From NCBI RefSeq assembly GCF_910577135.1, contig NZ_CAJTLL010000022.1:1-28057 (forward strand): DNA of 28,057 nucleotides, in the 5' to 3' direction. Positions within the stretch are counted from its first letter, which is position 1. Every line of letters starts with the position of its first letter. The notes beneath the pieces were generated by a model. The model saw only the letters and a program-made list of their open reading frames with translations, did no database searches and was not told where the DNA came from. The translations under genes were made by a program, and so were the position numbers. The DNA is from an uncultured Helicobacter sp. Its GTDB lineage: Bacteria > Campylobacterota > Campylobacteria > Campylobacterales > Helicobacteraceae. Below, piece by piece: positions 15,890 through 24,134 of the stretch.

Positions 15890-17364
15890 TCAAACTTAAA
15901 TGTCTTAATTTGTGCTAAAGAGAGAATAGCAAAATTAGTATCTTTATTGCGCTTAGATTCTTTACCAATTTTGATAATCGAGGCAGGTGTACCAAAGCGC
16001 AATTCAGAATCCACATAGACAATCTCAAATTTTTGGCGATTTACTGCACTAAAATATTCGATTTCTTTGTGATACATCACTACATTATGGAATTTGCTTA
16101 CAGACATAATTTTGATTTTCAGCTCCAAACCAAAAGTTGGGTTATCTGTAAAAATGAGAAAATCCTTTGCATTTTTTGCCATATATTTATGATAGTATTG
16201 ATACACAGCATATTCATTATCTCTCAATTTAGATCTATCAAGCATTTTAACGTGGTTACCTAAAAAGGTCATCGAGCAAAATGGGCTGTTGATATTATGC
16301 TTAAAAAATACATTTTTTATCGCTACTGATGACATACCTAATTCCCATATTTTATTATCAATATGTGTTGCACACACGTCCATAGCCTCTTTAGTTCTAT
16401 TGATAAGCACTTCATACATTTTGTGAAAAATCGCTTCAAATTGTTTAAGATTATCTTTTTTGAAATTCTCTGCAAGGGTCTTTAACCTATCCATAGTTGC
16501 ACTTATCACCTTAATGTCAGATTCTGCTTTAGCTGCAGCAGCTTTTGTTTTTACTTTACGTTCTTCTAAAGCTTTTATATCACCCTTTTTTGCATCAATC
16601 TTAGATTGAATCGAACGCAATTCCATAGCACTTACACGAATCTTATTCTGCATAGAAAGCTTCTTTTCATTAAAGGTCTCTATCGCTCTTAAAACACCTT
16701 TATAGTGATATTGCAACTCAAGAAAACATTCTTGAAAAATCTTATCAGGAGTGAGATTGGTATTTGTTTGAAACTGCCTATAGGAGTATTCAAGCTTTTT
16801 TAACACCTGCAAATCATCGGCAAAATTATCAATGGTTACATGCCTATCATTAAAGACTAAATAATCAATAGCCTTAGTAAGATAAGGCTTCACAATAACA
16901 TAATTGATACGCTTTTGAGGGCTTTCCTCATCTCCTCCCGTATCAGCAATAGAATTAAGTGCGTGAAATTCCTCACGAAAGTAGTTTTTGATAGCATCAG
17001 CAATAGGTGTGCTAATCTGTATGCTATTAAGCTTAAGATAATTTGTTTCAGCAAAAATTTGCTTTGCAATGGCTGCCCTTGCATCGGATTCTTTACTTTT
17101 AAGCTCTTCATCGGTATTTGTGCGCCAGAAGTCAATTTCGCGCACCAAATCACCTTCTCCAAAATGTTGATACTTTGAAGCTTTGCAGCTTGTAACTCTA
17201 TCATTCCCCTCATCATCAAGCCGAAACTCTACGAGCATACCTGCACTCGGTATCATACGTTGATCGTGCCAATTTTTCTCACGTAACTCAAAAATCTTCT
17301 TATTAACGTTAATAATAACACCATTTTTGGTCTGACTAGAATATCTTAGTATTTTGCCATGCAC
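15886..17364 (-). CDS. unknown protein: CSD-like N-terminus, coiled coil, receiver-like C-terminus
   Basis: I do not recognise this 492-residue soluble protein as a named family. Residues 1-62 read like a cold-shock/OB-type barrel (GKILRYSSQTKNGVII, then MIPSAGMLVEF). Residues 70-220 are mixed helical. Residues 225-310 are a strong Lys/Glu/Ala coiled coil. Residues 400-455 follow a receiver-domain pattern: DFLIFTDNP with acidic-pocket-like Asp407, two strand-helix units, then FEIVYVDSEL with Asp452, about 45 residues on, as in CheY. The rest of a receiver is short or missing. The start is GTG at 17364, with AAGGAG 7 bases upstream. It overlaps the ABC-F gene by 4 bases (ATGA), so the two are translationally coupled. 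The domain readings are inference from pattern only. Confidence 0.6.
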   Translation of the reverse strand: MHGKILRYSSQTKNGVIINVNKKIFELREKNWHDQRMIPSAGMLVEFRLDDEGNDRVTSCKASKYQHFGEGDLVREIDFWRTNTDEELKSKESDARAAIAKQIFAETNYLKLNSIQISTPIADAIKNYFREEFHALNSIADTGGDEESPQKRINYVIVKPYLTKAIDYLVFNDRHVTIDNFADDLQVLKKLEYSYRQFQTNTNLTPDKIFQECFLELQYHYKGVLRAIETFNEKKLSMQNKIRVSAMELRSIQSKIDAKKGDIKALEERKVKTKAAAAKAESDIKVISATMDRLKTLAENFKKDNLKQFEAIFHKMYEVLINRTKEAMDVCATHIDNKIWELGMSSVAIKNVFFKHNINSPFCSMTFLGNHVKMLDRSKLRDNEYAVYQYYHKYMAKNAKDFLIFTDNPTFGLELKIKIMSVSKFHNVVMYHKEIEYFSAVNRQKFEIVYVDSELRFGTPASIIKIGKESKRNKDTNFAILSLAQIKTFKFE

Positions 17365-17531
17365 TTTTGCACTCCTTCAAAAAGCCAGAACTCTCTCCAG
17401 TTCCCTCATAAAGCTAATATTTACAAAATTCTTTAAATTGCTTTTGTTTCCTTTAAAACAATAACACAAAAGTTAGATTGTAGCCAAATAAAAATAAAAG
17501 AAACATTATGAATTTCTCAAAATCTTTATGA

Positions 17532-17537
17532 TATAAT
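17532..17537 (+). promoter_or_regulatory. possible -10 element upstream of ftsK
   Basis: TATAAT within atgatataatccc lies in the divergent region between the unknown gene (minus) and ftsK (plus), about 86 bases before the proposed ATT start. A T-rich -35 area precedes it. Confidence 0.4.
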
Positions 17538-17622
17538 CCCGCCATTTCATCTCAAAATACAAGTATCTAAATTACACTTTGAGGCACCTTAGTGCTTCAA
17601 AGATACGCGTAAAGGATTTCTC

Positions 17623-20600
17623 ATTAAAAAACTATATATTTATATTGGGCTTAATATTGTACTACTTTTTCTCTCTGTAGCTACTCTTTTTGGCAATAAT
17701 GGGCTTGTAGGTAGCTTTGGTGAAGCATTTGCTAGGGCGAATATTGGTTTTTTTGGTTATCTTGCCTATATTTACTTGCCCTTTCTTTTATATCCGCTCT
17801 ATGCCCTTTATAAAAACTTGAAACTCACCTTTAGACGACTTGAAATCGCTGTATCATTTTGTCTTTTTTTTCTTGGACTTTTGATTCTACAATCTCTCGT
17901 ATTAGAAAAGGGCTATTTTGGCAATAGTCTTGTATTTTTTCTTAAGGATTATATTGGCTACTTTGGGGTATGGGTGCTTACCCTATTTTTCTTTGTATTC
18001 TCGTGGCTTATTGGCACACAGCGCAATATCGACTTACTCTTAAAACAAAGCAAACACAAAGCCCTTGTAGCATTTGACCTCATCAAGCATTACACACTTG
18101 TATGCTCTCAACATATACAAACATTTTTTCTTCATATAAAAACACGTTTTTTACCTTATTTGCAGCGGTTTTTTAGCAAAAAAGAAAGACAAATTCTTGA
18201 TTTGCAAAATATGACACAAGAGAGAATCCAACAAGCAAGCTATGACTTTAAAGATGTACTTATTGAAGAAAGTTTTGATGAAGCATACAAACCCAATCCA
18301 AAAATACTTCATCCGCTACAAGAAAATACACAGAACGCTCTTGCCCCCTCTTCTACTCCCCCAGTGCAGCCCATACTTCAGCAGCCCCAAGAGCAGCCTG
18401 ATAAAAAACCACGATTAGAAGTTGTCCAGGCTACAGGCGAAGAGCTTAAATTAGAAGAGTTTTTTAAACTACAAATAGCTAAACATAAAAATATACTTGA
18501 TAAGCTCAGTGGCAAAAGAAATATTGCACTCACAGACCCTGTTCTTACAGCTCAAAAGCCCACTTTATTAACCCAAGATTTACAACACCCCCAGTCTACT
18601 CCACCCGAGCCCGTTCAAAAACCATCAAAGACTATCTCTACCCCTCCTCCACGTCCTTTAAACCCTAACGCATTCTTGCAATCCACAACACCACCACAAA
18701 ATACCCAAAAATATCAACATATCGCAGATGAAAATCTTAAAGCATCACAATCCCTTGAGATTCCTGCAGACCTTAGTTTAGAATCTTTACAATCCACACA
18801 GAATCCTCCTATTGAAAGCATTTCAAATGAAAATATTCCATCTGTAGAATCTAGCCCACAAGTTCCAACATTGCCCAATCAAACACCGATTCAACCCCCC
18901 ATTTTCACACCCATAGAACCCCTAACAAATAACATACAAGATTCATCTCCAGCCACTAAAGAGAGTATGTCCAGCGATGAAGTTGCCTCTCCTAGCGAAA
19001 ATACACCCGATAATATCAGCAACCAATCGCCTACATCTAGCGCCTATACCCCACCACAAATTTTTCCGCAAAATACTCCATTAGAGCTTGATATACAAGA
19101 GATTTCCTCACCAGAAGACAATAATGAATCTAAAGAATGGGCAAATGACATCGCGCAAGAAATACCAGCACAAACACCTACCAAACCTACATATCAACGC
19201 ATTACAGAACTTGATGAGAATACTTCAATGCTCAATAACCTTGAATATGGTAAAGTGGATAAACCTAAATACTTCAGGCTTCCACTCACAAGCTTTCTCA
19301 ATCAGCCGCAAAATGATCATACAGAAATTGATGAAAATGAAATTGACCGCAAAATTGAAGATCTATTAGCCAAGCTTAAAATGTTCCGTGTGGAGGGTGA
19401 TATAGTCCGCACATACTCCGGACCCATTGTAACTACCTTTGAGTTCCGCCCTGCTCCTCACGTCAAAGTAAGCAAGATTCTCACCCTTGAAGATGATTTG
19501 GCTATGGCATTACGTGCACGCTCTATCCGTATCCAAGCCCCCATCCCGGGTAAAGATGTAGTGGGCATTGAGATTCCAAACAATACAACTCAAACTATCT
19601 ATTTACGCGAGATTCTAGAATCCGATTTGTTTAAAACTTCTGCCTCGCCGCTCACACTTGCTTTGGGAAAAGACATTATTGGTAATCCCTTTATTACAGA
19701 CCTAAGGAAAGCTCCACATTTACTTATTGCTGGGACGACGGGCAGTGGCAAAAGTGTGGGATTAAATGCAATGATTCTCTCTCTACTTTATAAAAATACA
19801 CCCGAAAATCTCAAGCTTTTGATGGTTGATCCCAAAAAGGTGGAATTTAGCATTTATGCGGATATTCCTCATCTTATCACACCCATTATCAGTCAGCCCA
19901 AAAAGGCGATAATTGCCCTTAATAGTGCCGTGGTAGAAATGGAGAGAAGACTAGACTTAATGAGTGAAATTCCTGTGAGAGATATTGATAGCTATAATCG
20001 CAAAATGACCGAAGAAGGAGGAGATAAATTCCCTTACTTGGTAGTAATTATTGATGAATTAGCAGATTTAATGATGACAGGGGGCAAAGAGGTGGAGTTT
20101 GCCCTTGCTCGTATAGCACAAATGGGACGTGCATCAGGGATACATCTTATCGTAGCTACCCAACGTCCAAGCGTAGATGTCATTACCGGTTTAATCAAAG
20201 CTAATCTCCCCTCACGCATTAGCTATAAAGTAGGAACAAAAATAGATTCTAAAGTAATCCTTGATAGCTTTGGTGCAGAATCTCTGCTTGGTAGGGGCGA
20301 TATGCTTTTCAAACTTGAAGAGAGGGCTATACGATTACACGCTCCTTGGAGCACTGAAGAAGAGATTGAAAAAATCACGGCTTTTATCAAAGAGCAGCAG
20401 CCTGTGAATTACGATAAAAGTTTTATCCTAGAAGAGAGAGATGAGGGCTTCTCATATAATGACAAAGAAAATGGAGATAATGGAGATTTAATCGCCGAGG
20501 CAAAAAAAATTATTCTACAAGATAGAAAGACCTCAGGCAGCCATTTGCAACGCCGATTATCCATTGGCTACAATAAAGCGGCAAATATTATTGAACAGCT

Positions 20601-20664
20601 TGAACGTGAGGGCTTTTTATCTGCACCTAATGCTAAAGGTGCTCGTGAAATCAGGGGACAATAA
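17623..20664 (+). CDS. ftsK: DNA translocase FtsK, probable ATT start
   Basis: FtsK is a divisome-linked membrane motor that pumps DNA toward dif for chromosome-dimer resolution. Hydrophobic helices fill residues 1-150. A Pro/Gln/Ser-rich linker (about 200-540) follows, then the motor with Walker A GTTGSGKS at 704-711, Walker B LVVIIDELADLMM and ATQRPSVDVI. The C-terminal winged-helix gamma domain is KTSGSHLQRRLSIGYNKAA. The first ATG/GTG/TTG in frame is a TTG at 17776, inside the membrane region. The frame is open back to 17593, and ATT at 17623 has AAAGGA 6 bases upstream and would give a typical MKKLYIYIGLNIV opening (1013 residues). I therefore prefer the ATT; with the TTG the protein is 962 residues. 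Confidence 0.9.
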   Translation: MKKLYIYIGLNIVLLFLSVATLFGNNGLVGSFGEAFARANIGFFGYLAYIYLPFLLYPLYALYKNLKLTFRRLEIAVSFCLFFLGLLILQSLVLEKGYFGNSLVFFLKDYIGYFGVWVLTLFFFVFSWLIGTQRNIDLLLKQSKHKALVAFDLIKHYTLVCSQHIQTFFLHIKTRFLPYLQRFFSKKERQILDLQNMTQERIQQASYDFKDVLIEESFDEAYKPNPKILHPLQENTQNALAPSSTPPVQPILQQPQEQPDKKPRLEVVQATGEELKLEEFFKLQIAKHKNILDKLSGKRNIALTDPVLTAQKPTLLTQDLQHPQSTPPEPVQKPSKTISTPPPRPLNPNAFLQSTTPPQNTQKYQHIADENLKASQSLEIPADLSLESLQSTQNPPIESISNENIPSVESSPQVPTLPNQTPIQPPIFTPIEPLTNNIQDSSPATKESMSSDEVASPSENTPDNISNQSPTSSAYTPPQIFPQNTPLELDIQEISSPEDNNESKEWANDIAQEIPAQTPTKPTYQRITELDENTSMLNNLEYGKVDKPKYFRLPLTSFLNQPQNDHTEIDENEIDRKIEDLLAKLKMFRVEGDIVRTYSGPIVTTFEFRPAPHVKVSKILTLEDDLAMALRARSIRIQAPIPGKDVVGIEIPNNTTQTIYLREILESDLFKTSASPLTLALGKDIIGNPFITDLRKAPHLLIAGTTGSGKSVGLNAMILSLLYKNTPENLKLLMVDPKKVEFSIYADIPHLITPIISQPKKAIIALNSAVVEMERRLDLMSEIPVRDIDSYNRKMTEEGGDKFPYLVVIIDELADLMMTGGKEVEFALARIAQMGRASGIHLIVATQRPSVDVITGLIKANLPSRISYKVGTKIDSKVILDSFGAESLLGRGDMLFKLEERAIRLHAPWSTEEEIEKITAFIKEQQPVNYDKSFILEERDEGFSYNDKENGDNGDLIAEAKKIILQDRKTSGSHLQRRLSIGYNKAANIIEQLEREGFLSAPNAKGAREIRGQ

Positions 20665-20701
20665 ATCAAGCTATGCTTAATGAATATTTATCCTAAACTT
20701 A

Positions 20702-20707
20702 TACAAT
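20702..20707 (+). promoter_or_regulatory. possible -10 element of htrA
   Basis: TACAAT (within cttatacaatc) lies 28 bases before ATG 20736 in the 71-base gap after ftsK. The ribosome site AAAGGAG follows at about 20722-20728. Read-through from ftsK is also possible. Confidence 0.35.
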
Positions 20708-20735
20708 CAGCTATTACATTTTTAAAGGAGCAGAT

Positions 20736-22166
20736 ATGCGATACACACTTTTATGTTTATGCTTTTTAATGTTTCTCTTTAGTCCTAGTGTGGCGGTGGA
20801 TTTTAAAGAAGCGCCCAAGATTCAAAAACGTATCACCCCACAAACAGGAAATGACACGCTCTACTCCTTTAATTCCTCTATTGAAGAAGCCAAAAAAGCG
20901 GTGGTAAATATCTCTACGCAAAAGAATGTAAGCAACTCTCTCCCTAATCACCCTATGTTTAACGATCCCTTCTTTCAGCAATTTTTTGGTGATATTTATG
21001 GGCAAATCCCTAAAGAACGTATAGAACGTAGCCTTGGTAGCGGTGTAATCATCTCTAATGATGGGTATATCATTACTAACAATCACGTCATTGAAGATGC
21101 TGATAAGGTGCTTGTCTCACTTTCAAATAGCAGCAAAGAATATACTGCAAAAGTCGTTGGCACTGATGCACGTAGCGATTTGGCTGTGATTAAGATTGAC
21201 GCTAACAATCTCTCTCCTATTAGTTTTGCTGATAGCAGCAATGTGCTTATAGGCGATGTCGTATTTGCTATTGGCAATCCTTTTGGTGTGGGTGAGAGTA
21301 TCACACAAGGTATTGTATCTGCCCTCAATAAAAGCGGTATTGGAATCAATGATTATGAAAACTTTATCCAAACTGACGCTTCGATTAATCCAGGTAATTC
21401 TGGCGGTGCATTGGTGGATTCTCGTGGAGCACTCATTGGCATTAATACGGCTATCCTTTCACGCACAGGTGGTAATCACGGCATTGGCTTTGCCATACCC
21501 TCGGATATGGCAAAGAAAATCGCCAAAGAGCTTATTGAAAAAGGCAGCATTAAACGTGGATTTTTGGGTGTGGGGATTCAAGATGTGAGCGAAGACCTCA
21601 AAGAAAGCTATGGAGATAATAGCGGAGCGGTAGTTATTAGCCTTGAGCCACAATCTCCTGCAGCAAAAGCTGGGCTTATGGTATGGGATCTCATCACCTA
21701 TGTTAATAATAAAAAAGTATCAAGTGCCACGGAACTTAAAAACCTCATTGGTATGCTGCCTCCCAATGAAAAGGTTACTATTAAATTTATTCGCGATAAG
21801 CAAGAAAGGGTAACGCAAATCACACTTGCTGAACTTAAAGATTCTAAATCTCAAAATACACAAAATACGTCAAAGAATGGCTCTTCTTCAGTTATAGATG
21901 GTTTAAGTGTAGAGGAATTAACCCCCACACTACGGCAAAGATACCAAATACCCGATAGTATTAATGGTGTTGTAATTACACGTATCAGCCCTAATTCAAA
22001 GGCAAGTGAAGTTGGATTTAAAGTAGGTGATATTATCGCACAAGTCGAGAATATCACTATTAGAAAGCCTGCAGACTTAAGCAATGCTTTCACACGATTA
22101 AAAGGTAAAAATAAAAGAATCCTTATTTATAGCAGCAGCGGCACAAAAACCATTGTTATCAAATAA
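20736..22166 (+). CDS. htrA: HtrA/DegP-type periplasmic serine protease
   Basis: It degrades and refolds damaged proteins in the periplasm; the H. pylori homologue is also secreted and cuts E-cadherin. The 476-residue precursor has a signal peptide (cleavage near SVA at 20), then a trypsin-like domain with the triad His117 (TNNHV), Asp148 (ARSDLAVIKI) and Ser222 (NPGNSGGAL). PDZ1 (about 273-365) opens with RGFLGVGIQDV, and PDZ2 (about 385-476) contains GVVITRISPNSKASEVGFKVGD. All key residues are intact and the length is normal. It is followed closely by cheR and may be co-transcribed with it, without an obvious functional link. Confidence 0.95.
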   Translation: MRYTLLCLCFLMFLFSPSVAVDFKEAPKIQKRITPQTGNDTLYSFNSSIEEAKKAVVNISTQKNVSNSLPNHPMFNDPFFQQFFGDIYGQIPKERIERSLGSGVIISNDGYIITNNHVIEDADKVLVSLSNSSKEYTAKVVGTDARSDLAVIKIDANNLSPISFADSSNVLIGDVVFAIGNPFGVGESITQGIVSALNKSGIGINDYENFIQTDASINPGNSGGALVDSRGALIGINTAILSRTGGNHGIGFAIPSDMAKKIAKELIEKGSIKRGFLGVGIQDVSEDLKESYGDNSGAVVISLEPQSPAAKAGLMVWDLITYVNNKKVSSATELKNLIGMLPPNEKVTIKFIRDKQERVTQITLAELKDSKSQNTQNTSKNGSSSVIDGLSVEELTPTLRQRYQIPDSINGVVITRISPNSKASEVGFKVGDIIAQVENITIRKPADLSNAFTRLKGKNKRILIYSSSGTKTIVIK

Positions 22167-22187
22167 GCGATCAAGGAGAAAAGCAAG

Positions 22188-23024
22188 GTGGTTATGCTTG
22201 ATGAAAATCAACTCTCGTTGATTAAAGAGAAGCTCTATAAATATAGCGGTATATTCTTAAATGACTCAAAACTTGCAATGATAAAAAATAGAATCTACCA
22301 CCTTATGCGCGATACACAAATATATAACATAGATACATTACTCTCAAACATTGAGAGTAATGCTAAAATCCAACAGCAATTTATCAATAGCCTCACCACA
22401 AACAAAACAGACTTCTTTCGTGAGGTTTTTCACTTTCAAGATATGATTGATCGCTCATTGCCTGCACTTTTTAGACTTAATAAGCCTATTAAAATTTATT
22501 GTTGCGCAAGCTCTACGGGGCAAGAGCCCTACTCTATTGCTATGAGTGTGCTTTATGCAAAAAAACTCTACAAATCTAGCATCCCTGTAAGCATTGTAGC
22601 TACTGATATTGATACAAATGTATTGCAAGAAGCCAAAGAAGGCATTTATACAATTGATTTTAAAGTTGAGAAATTTCCACATTGGTGCGATATAGATGAA
22701 TATTTTGATGCCCTTGATGATGGTAAAAACCCATCTGTGCGCTTATTTAAAGCAAAAAATAAACTCAAAAATATGCTTACATTCAAGCAAACGAATCTTT
22801 TTAGCAAATCCTATCCCTTTATACGTGAAGAATTTGACATACTCTTTTGTCGCAATGTGCTTATTTATTTTAAGCAAGAAGACCAGCAAGAGATTCTATC
22901 AAGACTAATTGATACATTGCGTATTGATGGAACATTCTATCTAGGGCATAGTGAAATCCTCTTCCACCTGAGTGAAAAATTTGAGAAACTTGGCAATAAA
23001 ACTTTTATAAAGATAAAGGCGTAG
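22188..23024 (+). CDS. cheR: chemotaxis receptor methyltransferase CheR
   Basis: CheR uses S-adenosylmethionine to methylate glutamates of chemoreceptors, which gives adaptation. The N-terminal helical domain ends in the NKTDFFRE motif (72-79). The methyltransferase domain has CCASSTGQEPYS (105-116, usually GEEPYS), ATDIDTNVL, FDILFCRNVLIYF and LGHSE, all typical. The length of 278 is normal. The start may be GTG 22188 or ATG 22194: AAGGAG at 22171 suits the GTG only loosely, so both remain possible. CheB follows after two bases, which shows an adaptation operon. H. pylori lacks both genes. Confidence 0.93.
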   Translation: MVMLDENQLSLIKEKLYKYSGIFLNDSKLAMIKNRIYHLMRDTQIYNIDTLLSNIESNAKIQQQFINSLTTNKTDFFREVFHFQDMIDRSLPALFRLNKPIKIYCCASSTGQEPYSIAMSVLYAKKLYKSSIPVSIVATDIDTNVLQEAKEGIYTIDFKVEKFPHWCDIDEYFDALDDGKNPSVRLFKAKNKLKNMLTFKQTNLFSKSYPFIREEFDILFCRNVLIYFKQEDQQEILSRLIDTLRIDGTFYLGHSEILFHLSEKFEKLGNKTFIKIKA

Positions 23025-23026
23025 CG

Positions 23027-23689
23027 ATGTTGATGAAAACTATCAAATACCATCCCGATCTTATCCTTAAAAGCAATCCCTGCAAAATTAATCGTAGCAA
23101 ACTTGTGGTTATTGGTGCTTCAACAGGCGGAGTTGATGCACTTTCATATATTTTTTCACGCCTGCCCGCACAGCTACCACCTATCGCTGTAGTGCAGCAC
23201 ATCCCACAAAGTTTTGGTTCCTCATTTGTCAAGCGACTAGATACCCTCTCGCAGCTTAGCATTTACGAAGTTACCACTAAAATGTCATTAAAAAATAATT
23301 GCGTTTATATCGCCACTGGTAACAAACATATGGTAGTTGATTTTGTAATGGGTTCATATTGTGCCTATCCACTCAATGAAGAGAGGAAAATCTCACGCCA
23401 TAAACCAAGTGTAGATATTCTCTTCCGCAGTGCGAATAATGCAGCAGGTGCTTCTGCGCTTGGCATTATTCTTACAGGTATGGGAGATGATGGCTGCATA
23501 GGGCTTAAAGAATTGTATGATAATGGAGCACATACATTAGCAGAAAATGAAAAAGATTGTATAGTGTTTGGTATGCCAAAAAAAGCTATAGAAATGGATG
23601 CTGTAAGCGAAATTTTAAGCCTTGATATGATTATCCAACGTATAATTGATTATGCCAATACACAACCCCAGCCCAAAGAAAAAGATTAG
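23027..23689 (+). CDS. cheB: CheB methylesterase without receiver domain
   Basis: CheB removes methyl groups from chemoreceptor glutamates (and deamidates glutamines), opposing CheR. The 220 residues contain only the catalytic domain: Ser32 in GASTGG, His58 in VVQHIP (26 apart, as in E. coli Ser164/His190) and Asp155 in GMGDDG. The N-terminal receiver domain and linker are missing, so control by CheA phosphorylation in the classical way is not possible; Campylobacter jejuni CheB is also receiver-less. ATG 23027 or 23033 could be the start. The last 77 bases before the stop region are duplicated in inverted form at 1-77. Confidence 0.93.
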   Translation: MLMKTIKYHPDLILKSNPCKINRSKLVVIGASTGGVDALSYIFSRLPAQLPPIAVVQHIPQSFGSSFVKRLDTLSQLSIYEVTTKMSLKNNCVYIATGNKHMVVDFVMGSYCAYPLNEERKISRHKPSVDILFRSANNAAGASALGIILTGMGDDGCIGLKELYDNGAHTLAENEKDCIVFGMPKKAIEMDAVSEILSLDMIIQRIIDYANTQPQPKEKD

Positions 23690-23722
23690 AGAAACTCTAG
23701 TTTATTCTCTAGTCTTTCTTTT
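23681..23722 (+). terminator. rho-independent terminator after cheB
   Basis: A 12-bp stem (23681-23692 with 23706-23717, one G-U type mismatch, 13-base loop) overlaps the cheB stop codon. It is followed by a T-rich stretch. It would end the ftsK-htrA-cheR-cheB run. Confidence 0.6.
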
Positions 23723-23768
23723 TATAAGGGGGAGGGGCTTAAATGTGCAAGTGTAGGCTAGTGCTAAA

Positions 23769-23878
23769 GCGCAAGCGCAAAGTCAGCTCGGCATATGCCT
23801 CGCTCTTTTTTATTGTTATTCGCTAGATTATCCTCTCACCCCCTTACGACGCTTTAAGAGGTTGGCACTTTGTGCGAT
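23769..23878. repeat. hairpin-rich intergenic repeat, copy 3
   Basis: Short perfect palindromes cluster here: GCGC/GCGC around AA (23769-23778), GGCATATGCC (23790-23799) and GCAC/GTGC around TTT (23865-23875). The GGTTGGCACTTTGTG segment is one base different from the segment at 141-155. The rest of 23723-24134 shows no gene. Confidence 0.45.
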
Positions 23879-24134
23879 TTAATTTTTATGTCAGCGAAGA
23901 TATACCTCACTTGTGGGGAGACTAGAGATCTGACACCCTAAAAACTCGCTTATTAGCTAAGGCATAGATAAGCTAGAGATTCGAGTATAATCTATACGTA
24001 TTCTTACCTGCATAAAATAGTCCTGCAAGGCATTTGCCAAATTATGGATTCACTTTCTTTAAAAAAATGTTTTGCCAAAAATTAATCTTACAGATTACAG
24101 AAAACTCTATTCTCACATTTGTTTCTAATAAGTT

